Translations under genes and position numbers: made by a program
Source of the DNA: CALHVX01 sp039198065
Lineage (GTDB): Bacteria > Pseudomonadota > Gammaproteobacteria > Pseudomonadales > Azotimanducaceae
Direction of reading: 5' to 3'
Length of the DNA: 64,000 bases
Assembly (NCBI GenBank): GCA_039198065.1
Contig: JBCCTU010000002.1
Location: forward strand, 620,001-684,000
Shown: positions 56,926 through 64,000 of the stretch, piece by piece
Position numbering within the stretch: position 1 is the first letter of the stretch
Layout of the letters: the number at the start of each line of letters is the position of its first letter
The notes under the pieces: generated by a model
Seen by the model: the letters and a program-made list of their open reading frames with translations, nothing else
Told to the model about the DNA's origin: nothing
The model's database searches: none

Positions 56926-59706
56926 ATGACTCACGTTAAGCCTTCAATGGCCTGGCCATTGGTTGCTTTCCTGGTGCTCGCGATTTCTCTAGCCATGCCT
57001 TCGTTTGTTTTCGCCGCTGAGGACGATGACGACGATGCAGACATGGTCGAAGAGGTCGTGGTCACCGGTTCTCGGGTTCGTCGGTCAGACTTCACGTCGA
57101 CCAGCCCGATCACGGTCATCACCGGTCAGTCGCTGCTCGAATCGGGCTTTGGCGACATCGGTGAAGCACTTCGTCGGCAGGTCAGCTCCGGTACCGCCGG
57201 CTTCAACCAGTCGAGCATCCTGTCCGGAGGCGGTGCGACGTCCGTCGACCTCCGTAACATCGGTCAAAGCCGAGTGCTTGTGCTGATCAACGGCAAGCGG
57301 GTGGCAAGCTTTGCAGACGCGCTGGCTAACCAGGCCGCTGACCTCACGTTCCTGCCGAACGCGCTGATCGAGCGGGTCGACATCCTGCGAGACGGTGCTT
57401 CCGCCGTGTACGGATCTGACGCCATTACCGGTGTTGTAAACGTCATCTTGAAGGAAGACTTCGAAGGCATTCAGTTCGGCACCACAGGAACCATGTCCGG
57501 TGAGGGCGATGCCGACAGCGCTCGCGTAGATTTTGCCATGGGCACAACCACGGACCGCGCATCGATCGTTGTCGGTGCGGAATACCGCTACCAGAACAAC
57601 CTGCGTCAAACGGACCGCGATTGGTCGTTCCCGAACATCACGTCGTTAAACTCTGGCGGCACCAACAACGGATCTTTTTTCGGACCTGGTGGAACGTTCC
57701 TCGGTGATAGCGGAGCCGTTTTTTGCACCGAACCCCTTGCCTTCGGCGGTGATGAAATCACCAACATCGCTCCAAACTGTCCGTCGTTCCGAGGTCAGAG
57801 CAACCCGAACGAGCTTGCTCGCTACGACTACGGTCTGCAGCAAGACATCTTTAACTCTTTCAAGGTGCTGACTTCGTCGTCCTACGCGACCTACGAAATC
57901 ACCGAAGGCATGGACGCGTTCCTCGAGTTTCAGTACGCCAAGCGCCGTACGGAATCTCGCCTCGACGGCAACCCGGGTTCCTTCGGTACACCAGGCGTGC
58001 CCGACGGCTGGCGCGTACCGGCAACGAACCCGAACAACCCGACGGGCCAGGACGGCAGCCTGTTCATTCGGCCGAGTACTACTGTTGGTATTCGTAACAA
58101 TGACATCGAAACCGACACCATGCGTACCGTCGCCGGTATCCGCGGCGAGATTCTCGCCGACGACAGCAACTTCCTGAACGGCTGGTCCTACGAGCTGTCC
58201 TGGTTGTTTACGCGCGTTGACGCGGACATCCGAACAAATTCAACCTGGAACCTGCTGCGAGCGGTGACGATCTCCGATCCTGAACTCTGTGCCGCAGACA
58301 TCATCTGTGCTGCGACGGTTAACCCGAGTGGCGCGCTTGATGCACTTCGCCCGGGTAACTGGACCGATGCGGAGATTGACTACATCCGCCAGAACTCCAT
58401 TGCCCGCAATGAGTTCCAGACCTCGGGCTGGCAGGGTTCCATTACGGGCCCGATCTTTGAGCTGCCCGGTGGCGAGGCGCAGGTTGCCTTTGGCTTTGAA
58501 ACGCGAACGGAAGAAGGTTTCTCCAAGCCTGACCCGGTCACCGAAGCCGGTGAGTCCGTGGCAAATCAGGTGTTCACGACGGAAGGCTCGTTCACCGTTA
58601 ACGAACTGTTCGCGGAATTGGATATGCCGATTCTTAGCGACCAGCCGTTCGCGGAAGAGCTGACGTTGAACGTTCAGTACCGCTGGTTTGACTACGACAC
58701 CTTTGGTGCCGACGACGTTTATCGATTCGGTCTGAATTGGGCACCAATCGATGACGTTCGCATTCGAGCGAACATCTCAACCGCGTTCCGATCGCCGCAG
58801 GTCACCGACCTGTTCGGTGGTGGTGTTGTGAGCTTCGACTTCTTTACTCACCCCTGCATTGATCCGGACGCGACCGGCGATATCGCAGCCAACTGCGCGC
58901 TAGCTGGCATTCCGCTGGGTACGACCCAGGCCGGTGGTGGTCAGTTCGCGGCACTGGCCGGTTCCTCTCAGAATCTCGATCCGGAAACGGCGGACACGAG
59001 TACGATCGGTATCGTGTTCACGCCCAGCTTCCTCGAAGGTCTATCCGTTGCGATCGACTACTGGGACATCGAAGTCACAGACCTTATTGGGCGGCTGACC
59101 TCCGATAGCATTGTTGACGCGTGCTTCGAAGGTCCGGCAGGCCTTACAGCTCCGGAGTGTGATCAGTTCACAACGTCGCTGCTTCCGTCCGGTCAGCTCG
59201 TCATCCAGAACTTGACTAACCAGACCGTTAACCTTGACTCCGTGTCTACGGATGGCGTCGACATGAACGCGCAGTACGAGTTCGACTGGTTCGGCGGTTC
59301 AGTCTGGAATCTGGCGATGCAGGGCACCTACGTGCGGGAGAACACCTTCGCACCGGGTGCCGGCGGGGCGGACGACCGCGGCTCGATTCCGCGTATTCGT
59401 GCGTTGTTTGATGTGAATGTCGATTGGGAGGCTTGGGATTTCCGCTGGGGTATCCGCTACATCCACGGTATGGACGATCCGCGTTTCGACGGCAACAACG
59501 TTCTCGGTTACGACGGCCCGCCGTCTCACACCGAGCACGATTTCCGCATTGCCTACAACTTCGACAAGGTCCGCGTTGTGTTTGGTGTGAACGATGTGTT
59601 CGACAACGATCCGCCGTACGTGTTCTCAACGGGTAACAACACCGACCTGTTCTTGTACGACTCTATTGGCAGAAACCTGTTCCTTCGAGTCCAGGGGAAC
59701 CTGTAA
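56926..59706 (+). CDS. TonB-dependent outer-membrane receptor
   Basis: Ligand-gated outer-membrane barrel of 926 residues. The signal peptide (hydrophobic AFLVLAISLAMPSFVFA) is followed by an acidic stretch and EEVVVTGSRVRR, the usual start of the plug domain. The plug holds SVDLRNIGQSRVLVLINGKR and VERVDILRDGASAVYGSDAI-like segments (actual text IERVDILRDGASAVYGSDA). The barrel follows, ending LFLRVQGNL. The family is the large Caulobacter/Xanthomonas-type receptor group often used for sugars, peptides or siderophores; the substrate is unknown. An ECF sigma gene lies downstream in opposite orientation. Confidence 0.93.
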   Translation: MTHVKPSMAWPLVAFLVLAISLAMPSFVFAAEDDDDDADMVEEVVVTGSRVRRSDFTSTSPITVITGQSLLESGFGDIGEALRRQVSSGTAGFNQSSILSGGGATSVDLRNIGQSRVLVLINGKRVASFADALANQAADLTFLPNALIERVDILRDGASAVYGSDAITGVVNVILKEDFEGIQFGTTGTMSGEGDADSARVDFAMGTTTDRASIVVGAEYRYQNNLRQTDRDWSFPNITSLNSGGTNNGSFFGPGGTFLGDSGAVFCTEPLAFGGDEITNIAPNCPSFRGQSNPNELARYDYGLQQDIFNSFKVLTSSSYATYEITEGMDAFLEFQYAKRRTESRLDGNPGSFGTPGVPDGWRVPATNPNNPTGQDGSLFIRPSTTVGIRNNDIETDTMRTVAGIRGEILADDSNFLNGWSYELSWLFTRVDADIRTNSTWNLLRAVTISDPELCAADIICAATVNPSGALDALRPGNWTDAEIDYIRQNSIARNEFQTSGWQGSITGPIFELPGGEAQVAFGFETRTEEGFSKPDPVTEAGESVANQVFTTEGSFTVNELFAELDMPILSDQPFAEELTLNVQYRWFDYDTFGADDVYRFGLNWAPIDDVRIRANISTAFRSPQVTDLFGGGVVSFDFFTHPCIDPDATGDIAANCALAGIPLGTTQAGGGQFAALAGSSQNLDPETADTSTIGIVFTPSFLEGLSVAIDYWDIEVTDLIGRLTSDSIVDACFEGPAGLTAPECDQFTTSLLPSGQLVIQNLTNQTVNLDSVSTDGVDMNAQYEFDWFGGSVWNLAMQGTYVRENTFAPGAGGADDRGSIPRIRALFDVNVDWEAWDFRWGIRYIHGMDDPRFDGNNVLGYDGPPSHTEHDFRIAYNFDKVRVVFGVNDVFDNDPPYVFSTGNNTDLFLYDSIGRNLFLRVQGNL

Positions 59707-59713
59707 GTCGGTC

Positions 59714-59797
59714 GGGTTCCGGTCCTCGGGCCGGGACCCCTCTGCGCTGCTTTGCAGCGGAGTAGTAGTGCAGCCGCCGTTCAGGCGGCTTTTTTTG
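59714..59797 (+). terminator. Three hairpins ending in a rho-independent terminator
   Basis: Directly after the receptor stop come GGGTTCCGG/CCGGGACCC (59714-59739), CGCTGC-TTT-GCAGCG (59745-59759), and AGCCGCC/GGCGGCT followed by a T-run (59772 to about 59796). The last is a classical terminator. The first two may protect the 3' end or act against antisense readthrough. Confidence 0.85.
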
Positions 59798-59895
59798 TTG
59801 TGTAGGAAAGCCGGTTGGTGGCTAAGAAGCGACAGAGGCGGCACTGGAAGGCTCTCTCGCCACTGGAGGATCGCAAATGGCGCGTGCCGCCTGTG

Positions 59896-60507
59896 TTAGC
59901 TCAGCTTTCGGAGTTCTTTCAGCGCCCGGATGATGTGCTTCTCAACCATCGAGCTCGATACGCCCAACGCTTCTGCGATGGCCGCGTACGGCAGTTGGCG
60001 GACTCGGTGCAGCAGAAACGCGTCTCGTGTCTGCGAAGGCAGCTGTTCCAGCGTTGAATATACCGCCGCCAGTTTCTGTGCGGCGCCATGGCCTTGCTCG
60101 GCTGTTGGGCCGGCGTCGAAGTCTCCACTTCCTGCGGCCTCACTGGAGGCATAGCGACGTTCAACGTCGCGCCGTCGAGCTCGATCGATCGCGAGGTTGT
60201 TGGCCGTCTGGTAAAGGTAGGCGCGGGGATTGTTCAGGCGCTCTATGGCGTCGTGCCCAAGCAGTCGAATCCAGGCCTCTTGCGCAATATCTAACGCTTC
60301 TTCGCGGTCGGCGACGCGCCGAGTCAAATACCGCACCAGCGACGTAGACTGCTCTACGTAAATGGAATGCAGCAGTGAGTGCGAGGGATCGGCCTTTGCC
60401 GTTTCCTGTGCCGCAGCGAAGCTAGGCAGGTTTTTTGCACCATCGGTCGAGGCTCGTCGGGCTGAAATCAGCGTAGGGACGGTGTGGTTGGCAGATTTAG
60501 ATAGCAC
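59896..60507 (-). CDS. ECF-type RNA polymerase sigma factor
   Basis: 203 residues. After an N-terminal extension of about 45 residues, region 2 has LVRYLTRRVADREEALDIAQ then EAWIRLLG and NPRAYLYQTANNLAIDRARR. Region 4 has LPSQTRDAFLLHRVRQLPYA and AEALGVSSSMVEKHIIRALK. The pattern fits the FecI-like iron/TonB-associated ECF group. No FecR-like anti-sigma gene is adjacent, which is unusual for that group. It converges with the TonB receptor gene and might control it or other targets. Confidence is high for the family, low for the regulon. Confidence 0.92.
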   Translation of the reverse strand: MLSKSANHTVPTLISARRASTDGAKNLPSFAAAQETAKADPSHSLLHSIYVEQSTSLVRYLTRRVADREEALDIAQEAWIRLLGHDAIERLNNPRAYLYQTANNLAIDRARRRDVERRYASSEAAGSGDFDAGPTAEQGHGAAQKLAAVYSTLEQLPSQTRDAFLLHRVRQLPYAAIAEALGVSSSMVEKHIIRALKELRKLS

Positions 60508-60906
60508 GCGGGATTTGACCCTAAATGCGGAGCTAACCTCCTAGTATAGATGGCAAAGGCGGCCAGAGCGAGGCGCACGCCGCAGGTCGGGTGCCGAGCG
60601 AGGGAGACCGTGATCCACGGAGAACGCTCGAACTTTTCCATGGGATGCAGTCAAACGGGCGAAGGGCCTCGCGCTTCTGCGCGTGATCTTTGAATCGTGA
60701 ACGCGTTGGACGATCTCCTGTCTTCGAGTTCGGTAGAGATTGCTATGATGTCGCTTTGCTTTTGGTGTTCTCAGAACGCCGCAGTTGCCGCCAGTTCACC
60801 ACCGGGGCCCTGGCCCCGTGATGGTAAAGCGTGATGGACGAAGGCAGCACCCATCCCTTTGTGGGCCGTTAGTTCGATGGACCGATAGGCTGGCCAGCTT
60901 CCTGAC
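60508..60906. other. 399-bp divergent region between ECF sigma and gspE
   Basis: No gene seen. TGCTATGAT at 60741-60749 is an extended -10 element on the plus strand, which would give gspE a leader of about 150 bases. That leader contains a strong GC-rich inverted repeat (CGGGGCC/GGCCCCG, 60803-60818, flanked by further imperfect pairing) and a weaker CCCA/TGGG hairpin before the start. I compared it with c-di-GMP and other riboswitch consensus cores by eye and found no match. Confidence 0.5.
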
Positions 60907-62640
60907 ATGAGCGAACTTGTAGACGAACCTTCCGTTCCTAAACCCGGCTCCGAGGGCGTGCTTGGCGCATCTGGATCACGGCAACTGCGCCGCGATCCTC
61001 ACAGGACCGCAGAGCAGATTGAGCCGGCGGTCGGCGGTCTGCGGAGTGGGATGGCCGATTCAGATCAACTTGGTGGTCGGATAAGCGCCAAGGGGGACGG
61101 ACGCGCCCCGGATGACCGCGTTGCCGGCATCGTCACGGAAACGACTGAACCCGTTGGCGCTGACTCTCCGACATCAGACGCGCTGTTGCCGTTTGCGTTT
61201 GCGCGCCGCTTTGGTGTGGTGCTGTTACATCGAGCACCGGGCGCTAAGCAGATGACGGCGGCTTGCCGCGGAGTGCCCTCGTTTACGACCCAGGCTGAGA
61301 TTCGGCGCTTCGCCGGCGGGCCGGTGCAGCTAAGAAAGGTTGATGAAGAGGAGTTTGAGGCGCTGCTTACGGCGACCTACAGCCGCGACTCTTCACAAGC
61401 ACGGCAAATGGTCGAGGATCTCGGCGATGAGATGGACCTTGCAAGCTTGGCCCAATCGGTCCCCGAGACTGAGGATCTGCTTGAGCAGGAAGACGATGCG
61501 CCCATCATTCGGCTCATCAATGCGCTGCTCGCGGAAGCCATTCGCGAGAGCGCATCCGACATCCACATCGAGACCTTCGAGCGCGATCTCGTCGTTCGTT
61601 TCCGAATTGATGGGGTAATGCGGGAAATCGTCCGCCCGAAGCGCGAGCTGGCACCGCTGCTGGTATCGCGAATCAAGGTGATGGCGCGGCTCGATATCGC
61701 CGAGAAACGGGTGCCCCAAGACGGGCGCATTTCGCTGCGCATCGGCGGCCGCGAGGTCGACGTGCGGGTGTCCACCATGCCGGCAAGCAGCGGCGAGCGT
61801 GTGGTCATGCGTTTGCTTGACAAGCAGGCGGGGCGCCTGAAACTCGATGCCCTGGGTATGCTGGACACGGACCTGGATGTCATCCGCTCCATCATCGGTA
61901 AACCGCACGGCATTTTCCTTGTCACCGGCCCGACCGGCTCCGGTAAGACGACAACGCTTTATTCGTCGCTTGCCGAGTTATCGGCGAACACGATAAATAT
62001 CCTCACGGTCGAAGATCCCATTGAGTACAACCTGCCGGGCATCGGCCAGACGCAGGTCAACAATAAGGCGGACATGACCTTCGCCCGTGGCCTCCGCGCC
62101 ATGTTGCGCCAAGACCCGGACGTGGTCATGGTCGGTGAGATTCGAGATCTGGAGACTGCTGAAATTGCCGTGCAGGCCTCGCTTACGGGCCACATGGTGA
62201 TGTCGACGCTACACACCAACACGGCGGTAGGTGCGGTCACACGGCTTGCGGATATGGGCGTCGAACCGTTCCTGCTATCGTCATCGCTGGTGGGCGTGTT
62301 GGCTCAGCGTTTGGTCCGAACTCTCTGCCCCGACTGCAAGGCGCCACGTAAGGCGACGCCGTCGGAGCTGCGGTTTCTGCAGGAGGAGTCGGCCACCGTG
62401 TACGAGCCTGTGGGCTGCGATCATTGTGGCCACAGCGGCTATCGCGGCCGAACCGGGATTTACGAGGTCGTGGTAATCGATGAGACCATGCGCCAGCTCA
62501 TCCACGATCGTGTGTCGGAACAGGAGATGGCTGCCTACGCGCGAACCCGCACTCCAGGTATCCGCGACGACGGTAAGGCGAAAGTACTGGCCGGCGTTAC
62601 GTCCGTCGCTGAGGTTCTGAAAGTCACGCTGGACGACTAA
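60907..62640 (+). CDS. gspE: Type II secretion ATPase GspE
   Basis: Hexameric cytoplasmic ATPase powering the type II pseudopilus. The 577 residues include the N1E/N2E domains (ALLPFAFARRFGVVLLHRAP; SDIHIETFERDLVVRFRIDG), Walker A GPTGSGKTTT near 341-350, Asp boxes, Walker B region DPDVVMVGEIRDLETAEIA, and the zinc tetracysteine CPDC/CDHC motif. About 85 low-complexity residues precede the first domain, longer than normal, so the true start may be internal (for example MADSDQLGG). The stop overlaps gspF (TAATG). gspC and gspD are not upstream here. Confidence 0.93.
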   Translation: MSELVDEPSVPKPGSEGVLGASGSRQLRRDPHRTAEQIEPAVGGLRSGMADSDQLGGRISAKGDGRAPDDRVAGIVTETTEPVGADSPTSDALLPFAFARRFGVVLLHRAPGAKQMTAACRGVPSFTTQAEIRRFAGGPVQLRKVDEEEFEALLTATYSRDSSQARQMVEDLGDEMDLASLAQSVPETEDLLEQEDDAPIIRLINALLAEAIRESASDIHIETFERDLVVRFRIDGVMREIVRPKRELAPLLVSRIKVMARLDIAEKRVPQDGRISLRIGGREVDVRVSTMPASSGERVVMRLLDKQAGRLKLDALGMLDTDLDVIRSIIGKPHGIFLVTGPTGSGKTTTLYSSLAELSANTINILTVEDPIEYNLPGIGQTQVNNKADMTFARGLRAMLRQDPDVVMVGEIRDLETAEIAVQASLTGHMVMSTLHTNTAVGAVTRLADMGVEPFLLSSSLVGVLAQRLVRTLCPDCKAPRKATPSELRFLQEESATVYEPVGCDHCGHSGYRGRTGIYEVVVIDETMRQLIHDRVSEQEMAAYARTRTPGIRDDGKAKVLAGVTSVAEVLKVTLDD

Positions 62641-63866
62641 TGGCGGCGTTTCAGTACACGGCGCTGGATGCGGGCGGAAAGCAGAAGAAGGGCGTGCTCG
62701 AAGCCGACAGCGTACGCCAGATCCGTCAGATGCTTCGTGATCAGGGGCTGATGCCCCTATCTGTCGACGCCACCGTACTCAAGCAGAAAGACCGCGACGG
62801 AGACAGTAAAGGGCTGAGCTTCGGCTTTGGCCCAAAGCTCTCGGCGCTTGATCGCGTTGTGTTTACGCGGCAACTCTCCACATTGATTGCCGCCAGCCTG
62901 CCGATCGAGGAGGCGCTCGCGGCCATTGCCAAACAAGCAGAGAAACAACAGATCCGCGTGCTCGTGTTGGGCGTGCGCTCAAAAGTCCTGGAAGGCTACC
63001 CGCTGGCTGATGCCTTGGGCGACTATCCCGGCAGCTTTAACGACATGTATCGATCGACGGTCGCGGCGGGGGAGCAGTCGGGGTTTCTCGATCGGGTTCT
63101 GGAGAACCTCGCTACCTATCTCGAGCGGCAGTTCGAGTCCGGCCGCGACGTCGAGATGGCGCTGGTCTACCCGATTGTTCTGTTCCTCCTTGCCCTCGGC
63201 ATCGTTGGCGCCCTGATGGTGTATGTGGTGCCGGACATGGTGGGCGTGCTCGAGAACATGGGCCGCGAGCTGCCGCCCATGACGCAGTTCCTGATTTCCC
63301 TCTCGGAGTTTCTGCAGAAGTACTGGTGGCTCATCCTTGGCGGTGGCGCGGCGCTGTTCTTCGGCACCCGCTTGCTGCTGGCTCAGCCGACGGTCCGCGC
63401 GCGCTGGGATCAACGTAAGCTCTCGTTGCCGCTGTTTGGTCGTGTTGCTCGCGGAGCGCAGTCGGCACGCTACGCCAACACCTTAAGCATTCTGACTTCG
63501 AGCGGTGTGCCGCTGACGGATGCCATGAAAATAGCCGAGGCGGTGGTGTCGAACACCTGGCTCAAGCGCGGCCTCGCTGAGGCAACGCAGAAAGTGCGCG
63601 AGGGCGCGAGCCTCAACCAAGCCCTGGAAGGCGTCGGCTATTTGCCGCCGATGATGTTGCACATGGTAGCGAGCGGCGAGGCGAGCGGTGAGCTCGACAC
63701 GATGCTCGAGCGCGTCGCGACCTTTCAGCAGACCGAGGTAGAGCGGCTGGTTGCCACCGTGGTCAGCCTGTTTCAGCCGCTGATGCTGGTGTTCATGGGT
63801 GGCTTGGTGATGTTCATCGTCATGGCTATCCTTCTGCCGATTCTCAATATGAACCAGTTGATCTGA
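62640..63866 (+). CDS. gspF: Type II secretion inner-membrane platform GspF
   Basis: Polytopic platform protein on which GspE acts. The 408-residue length is standard. It starts MAAFQYTALDAGGKQKKGVL, the family opening, and has two GspF repeat domains (VFTRQLSTLIAASLPIEEAL and RYANTLSILTSSGVPLTDAM). Three membrane segments are visible: around IVLFLLALGIVGALMVYVV, WWLILGGGAALFFG, and the C-terminal LVFMGGLVMFIVMAILLPIL. Coupled to gspE by a 1-base overlap. Confidence 0.96.
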   Translation: MAAFQYTALDAGGKQKKGVLEADSVRQIRQMLRDQGLMPLSVDATVLKQKDRDGDSKGLSFGFGPKLSALDRVVFTRQLSTLIAASLPIEEALAAIAKQAEKQQIRVLVLGVRSKVLEGYPLADALGDYPGSFNDMYRSTVAAGEQSGFLDRVLENLATYLERQFESGRDVEMALVYPIVLFLLALGIVGALMVYVVPDMVGVLENMGRELPPMTQFLISLSEFLQKYWWLILGGGAALFFGTRLLLAQPTVRARWDQRKLSLPLFGRVARGAQSARYANTLSILTSSGVPLTDAMKIAEAVVSNTWLKRGLAEATQKVREGASLNQALEGVGYLPPMMLHMVASGEASGELDTMLERVATFQQTEVERLVATVVSLFQPLMLVFMGGLVMFIVMAILLPILNMNQLI

Positions 63867-63935
63867 CGGCGGTCACAGGCTACGTCGGAGTTTCCGGTAG
63901 TGTTTCAGTTCAAGTTAGATAGAGGTGATCGGACC

Positions 63936-64000
63936 ATGGCCAGCCGCGCACAGGGCTTTACCCTGATTGAGATTCTGGTGGTGATCGTGATTCTCGGGAT
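63936..64000 (+). CDS. gspG: Major pseudopilin GspG, N-terminus only
   Basis: The first 21 codons are visible before the window ends: MASRAQGFTLIEILVVIVIL. GFTLIE is the type IV prepilin cleavage/methylation site, with cleavage after Gly7 and methylation of Phe8, and Glu at mature position 5. The hydrophobic helix follows. Position directly after gspF identifies it as the major pseudopilin GspG. The rest lies right of 64000. Confidence 0.92.
   Translation, partial: MASRAQGFTLIEILVVIVILG

Noticed and set aside
60800..60880. Possible c-di-GMP riboswitch before gspE
   Set aside because: The conserved core bases of the GEMM classes are absent; only simple hairpins are seen.
1..64000. CRISPR arrays, prophage or complete insertion sequences
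   Set aside because: All tandem repeats found are short direct units of 15-21 bp without spacers, and no cas, integrase, transposase or phage structural gene was recognised.

Overview
The window is a high-GC chromosomal segment of a Gammaproteobacterium outside the Enterobacterales. The gene order supports this: mnmA-hflD-purB; icd-cspD-clpS-clpA-infA-bpt-aat; ftsK-lolA-crcB-serS-cysG beside tusDCBE; an imuA-imuB-dnaE2 mutasome; an exosortase-type (XrtA/PEP-CTERM) tyrosine autokinase and ATPase pair; and a type II secretion gspEFG operon. The exact order (Chromatiales-, Xanthomonadales- or Pseudomonas-like) cannot be settled from this sequence alone. There is no rRNA, CRISPR array, prophage or intact insertion sequence.

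Layout. 1-4.5 kb: purB (cut by the window edge), hflD, mnmA, then moaCDE. 4.6-11.8 kb: icd, a cold-shock protein, and the N-degron genes clpS, clpA, bpt and aat around infA. 11.9-18.4 kb: ftsK, lolA, crcB, serS, cysG. 18.4-22.5 kb: a dehydrogenase, tusEBCD with an HMG-CoA lyase-type gene, and a divergent enoyl-CoA hydratase. 22.5-25.9 kb: an AT-richer island-like stretch with a truncated SRPBCC gene, almost 1 kb without a recognisable gene, one unknown secreted protein, and tRNA-Ser(UGA) at its far edge. 26-32 kb: nucleotide-sugar genes (galE, UDP-glucuronate epimerase, TviB-type dehydrogenase) and the exopolysaccharide kinase/ATPase. 32-37.9 kb: dnaE2, imuB, imuA behind two perfect LexA boxes. 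37.9-42.3 kb: an alginate-export-type porin, ugd and a ThDP enzyme. 42.5-46.4 kb: gor, an overlooked 56-residue ORF, a sodium:amino-acid symporter with an inserted domain, and a DUF1232 protein. 46.5-52.4 kb: sppA, murF, a probable structured small RNA, moaA, a lipoprotein, a DUF1285 protein. 52.6-56.6 kb: etfBA, an AP2-like protein, pyrB, a periplasmic protein. 56.9-64 kb: a TonB-dependent receptor, an ECF sigma factor, and gspE-gspF-gspG (cut by the edge).

How the genes connect. TusDCBE passes sulfur to MnmA, so most of the tRNA 2-thiouridine pathway is present (no tusA seen). MoaA with MoaC, MoaD and MoaE covers molybdopterin synthesis in two separate loci. ClpS, ClpA, Aat and Bpt form the bacterial N-degron pathway. 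Ugd, the glucuronate epimerase, GalE and the TviB-type enzyme would supply acidic nucleotide sugars for an exopolysaccharide, with the kinase/ATPase pair and the porin as plausible machinery.

The most notable unexplained signals are: (i) a three-hairpin, C-rich-loop small RNA candidate with a strong terminator at about 49.92-50.09 kb; (ii) related short tandem DNA repeats in imuA and imuB that are read in different frames, with a similar array at the crcB stop codon and unrelated in-frame arrays in lolA and hflD; (iii) the translationally coupled 56-residue ORF between gor and the symporter; (iv) the island-like region with its internally duplicated secreted protein.
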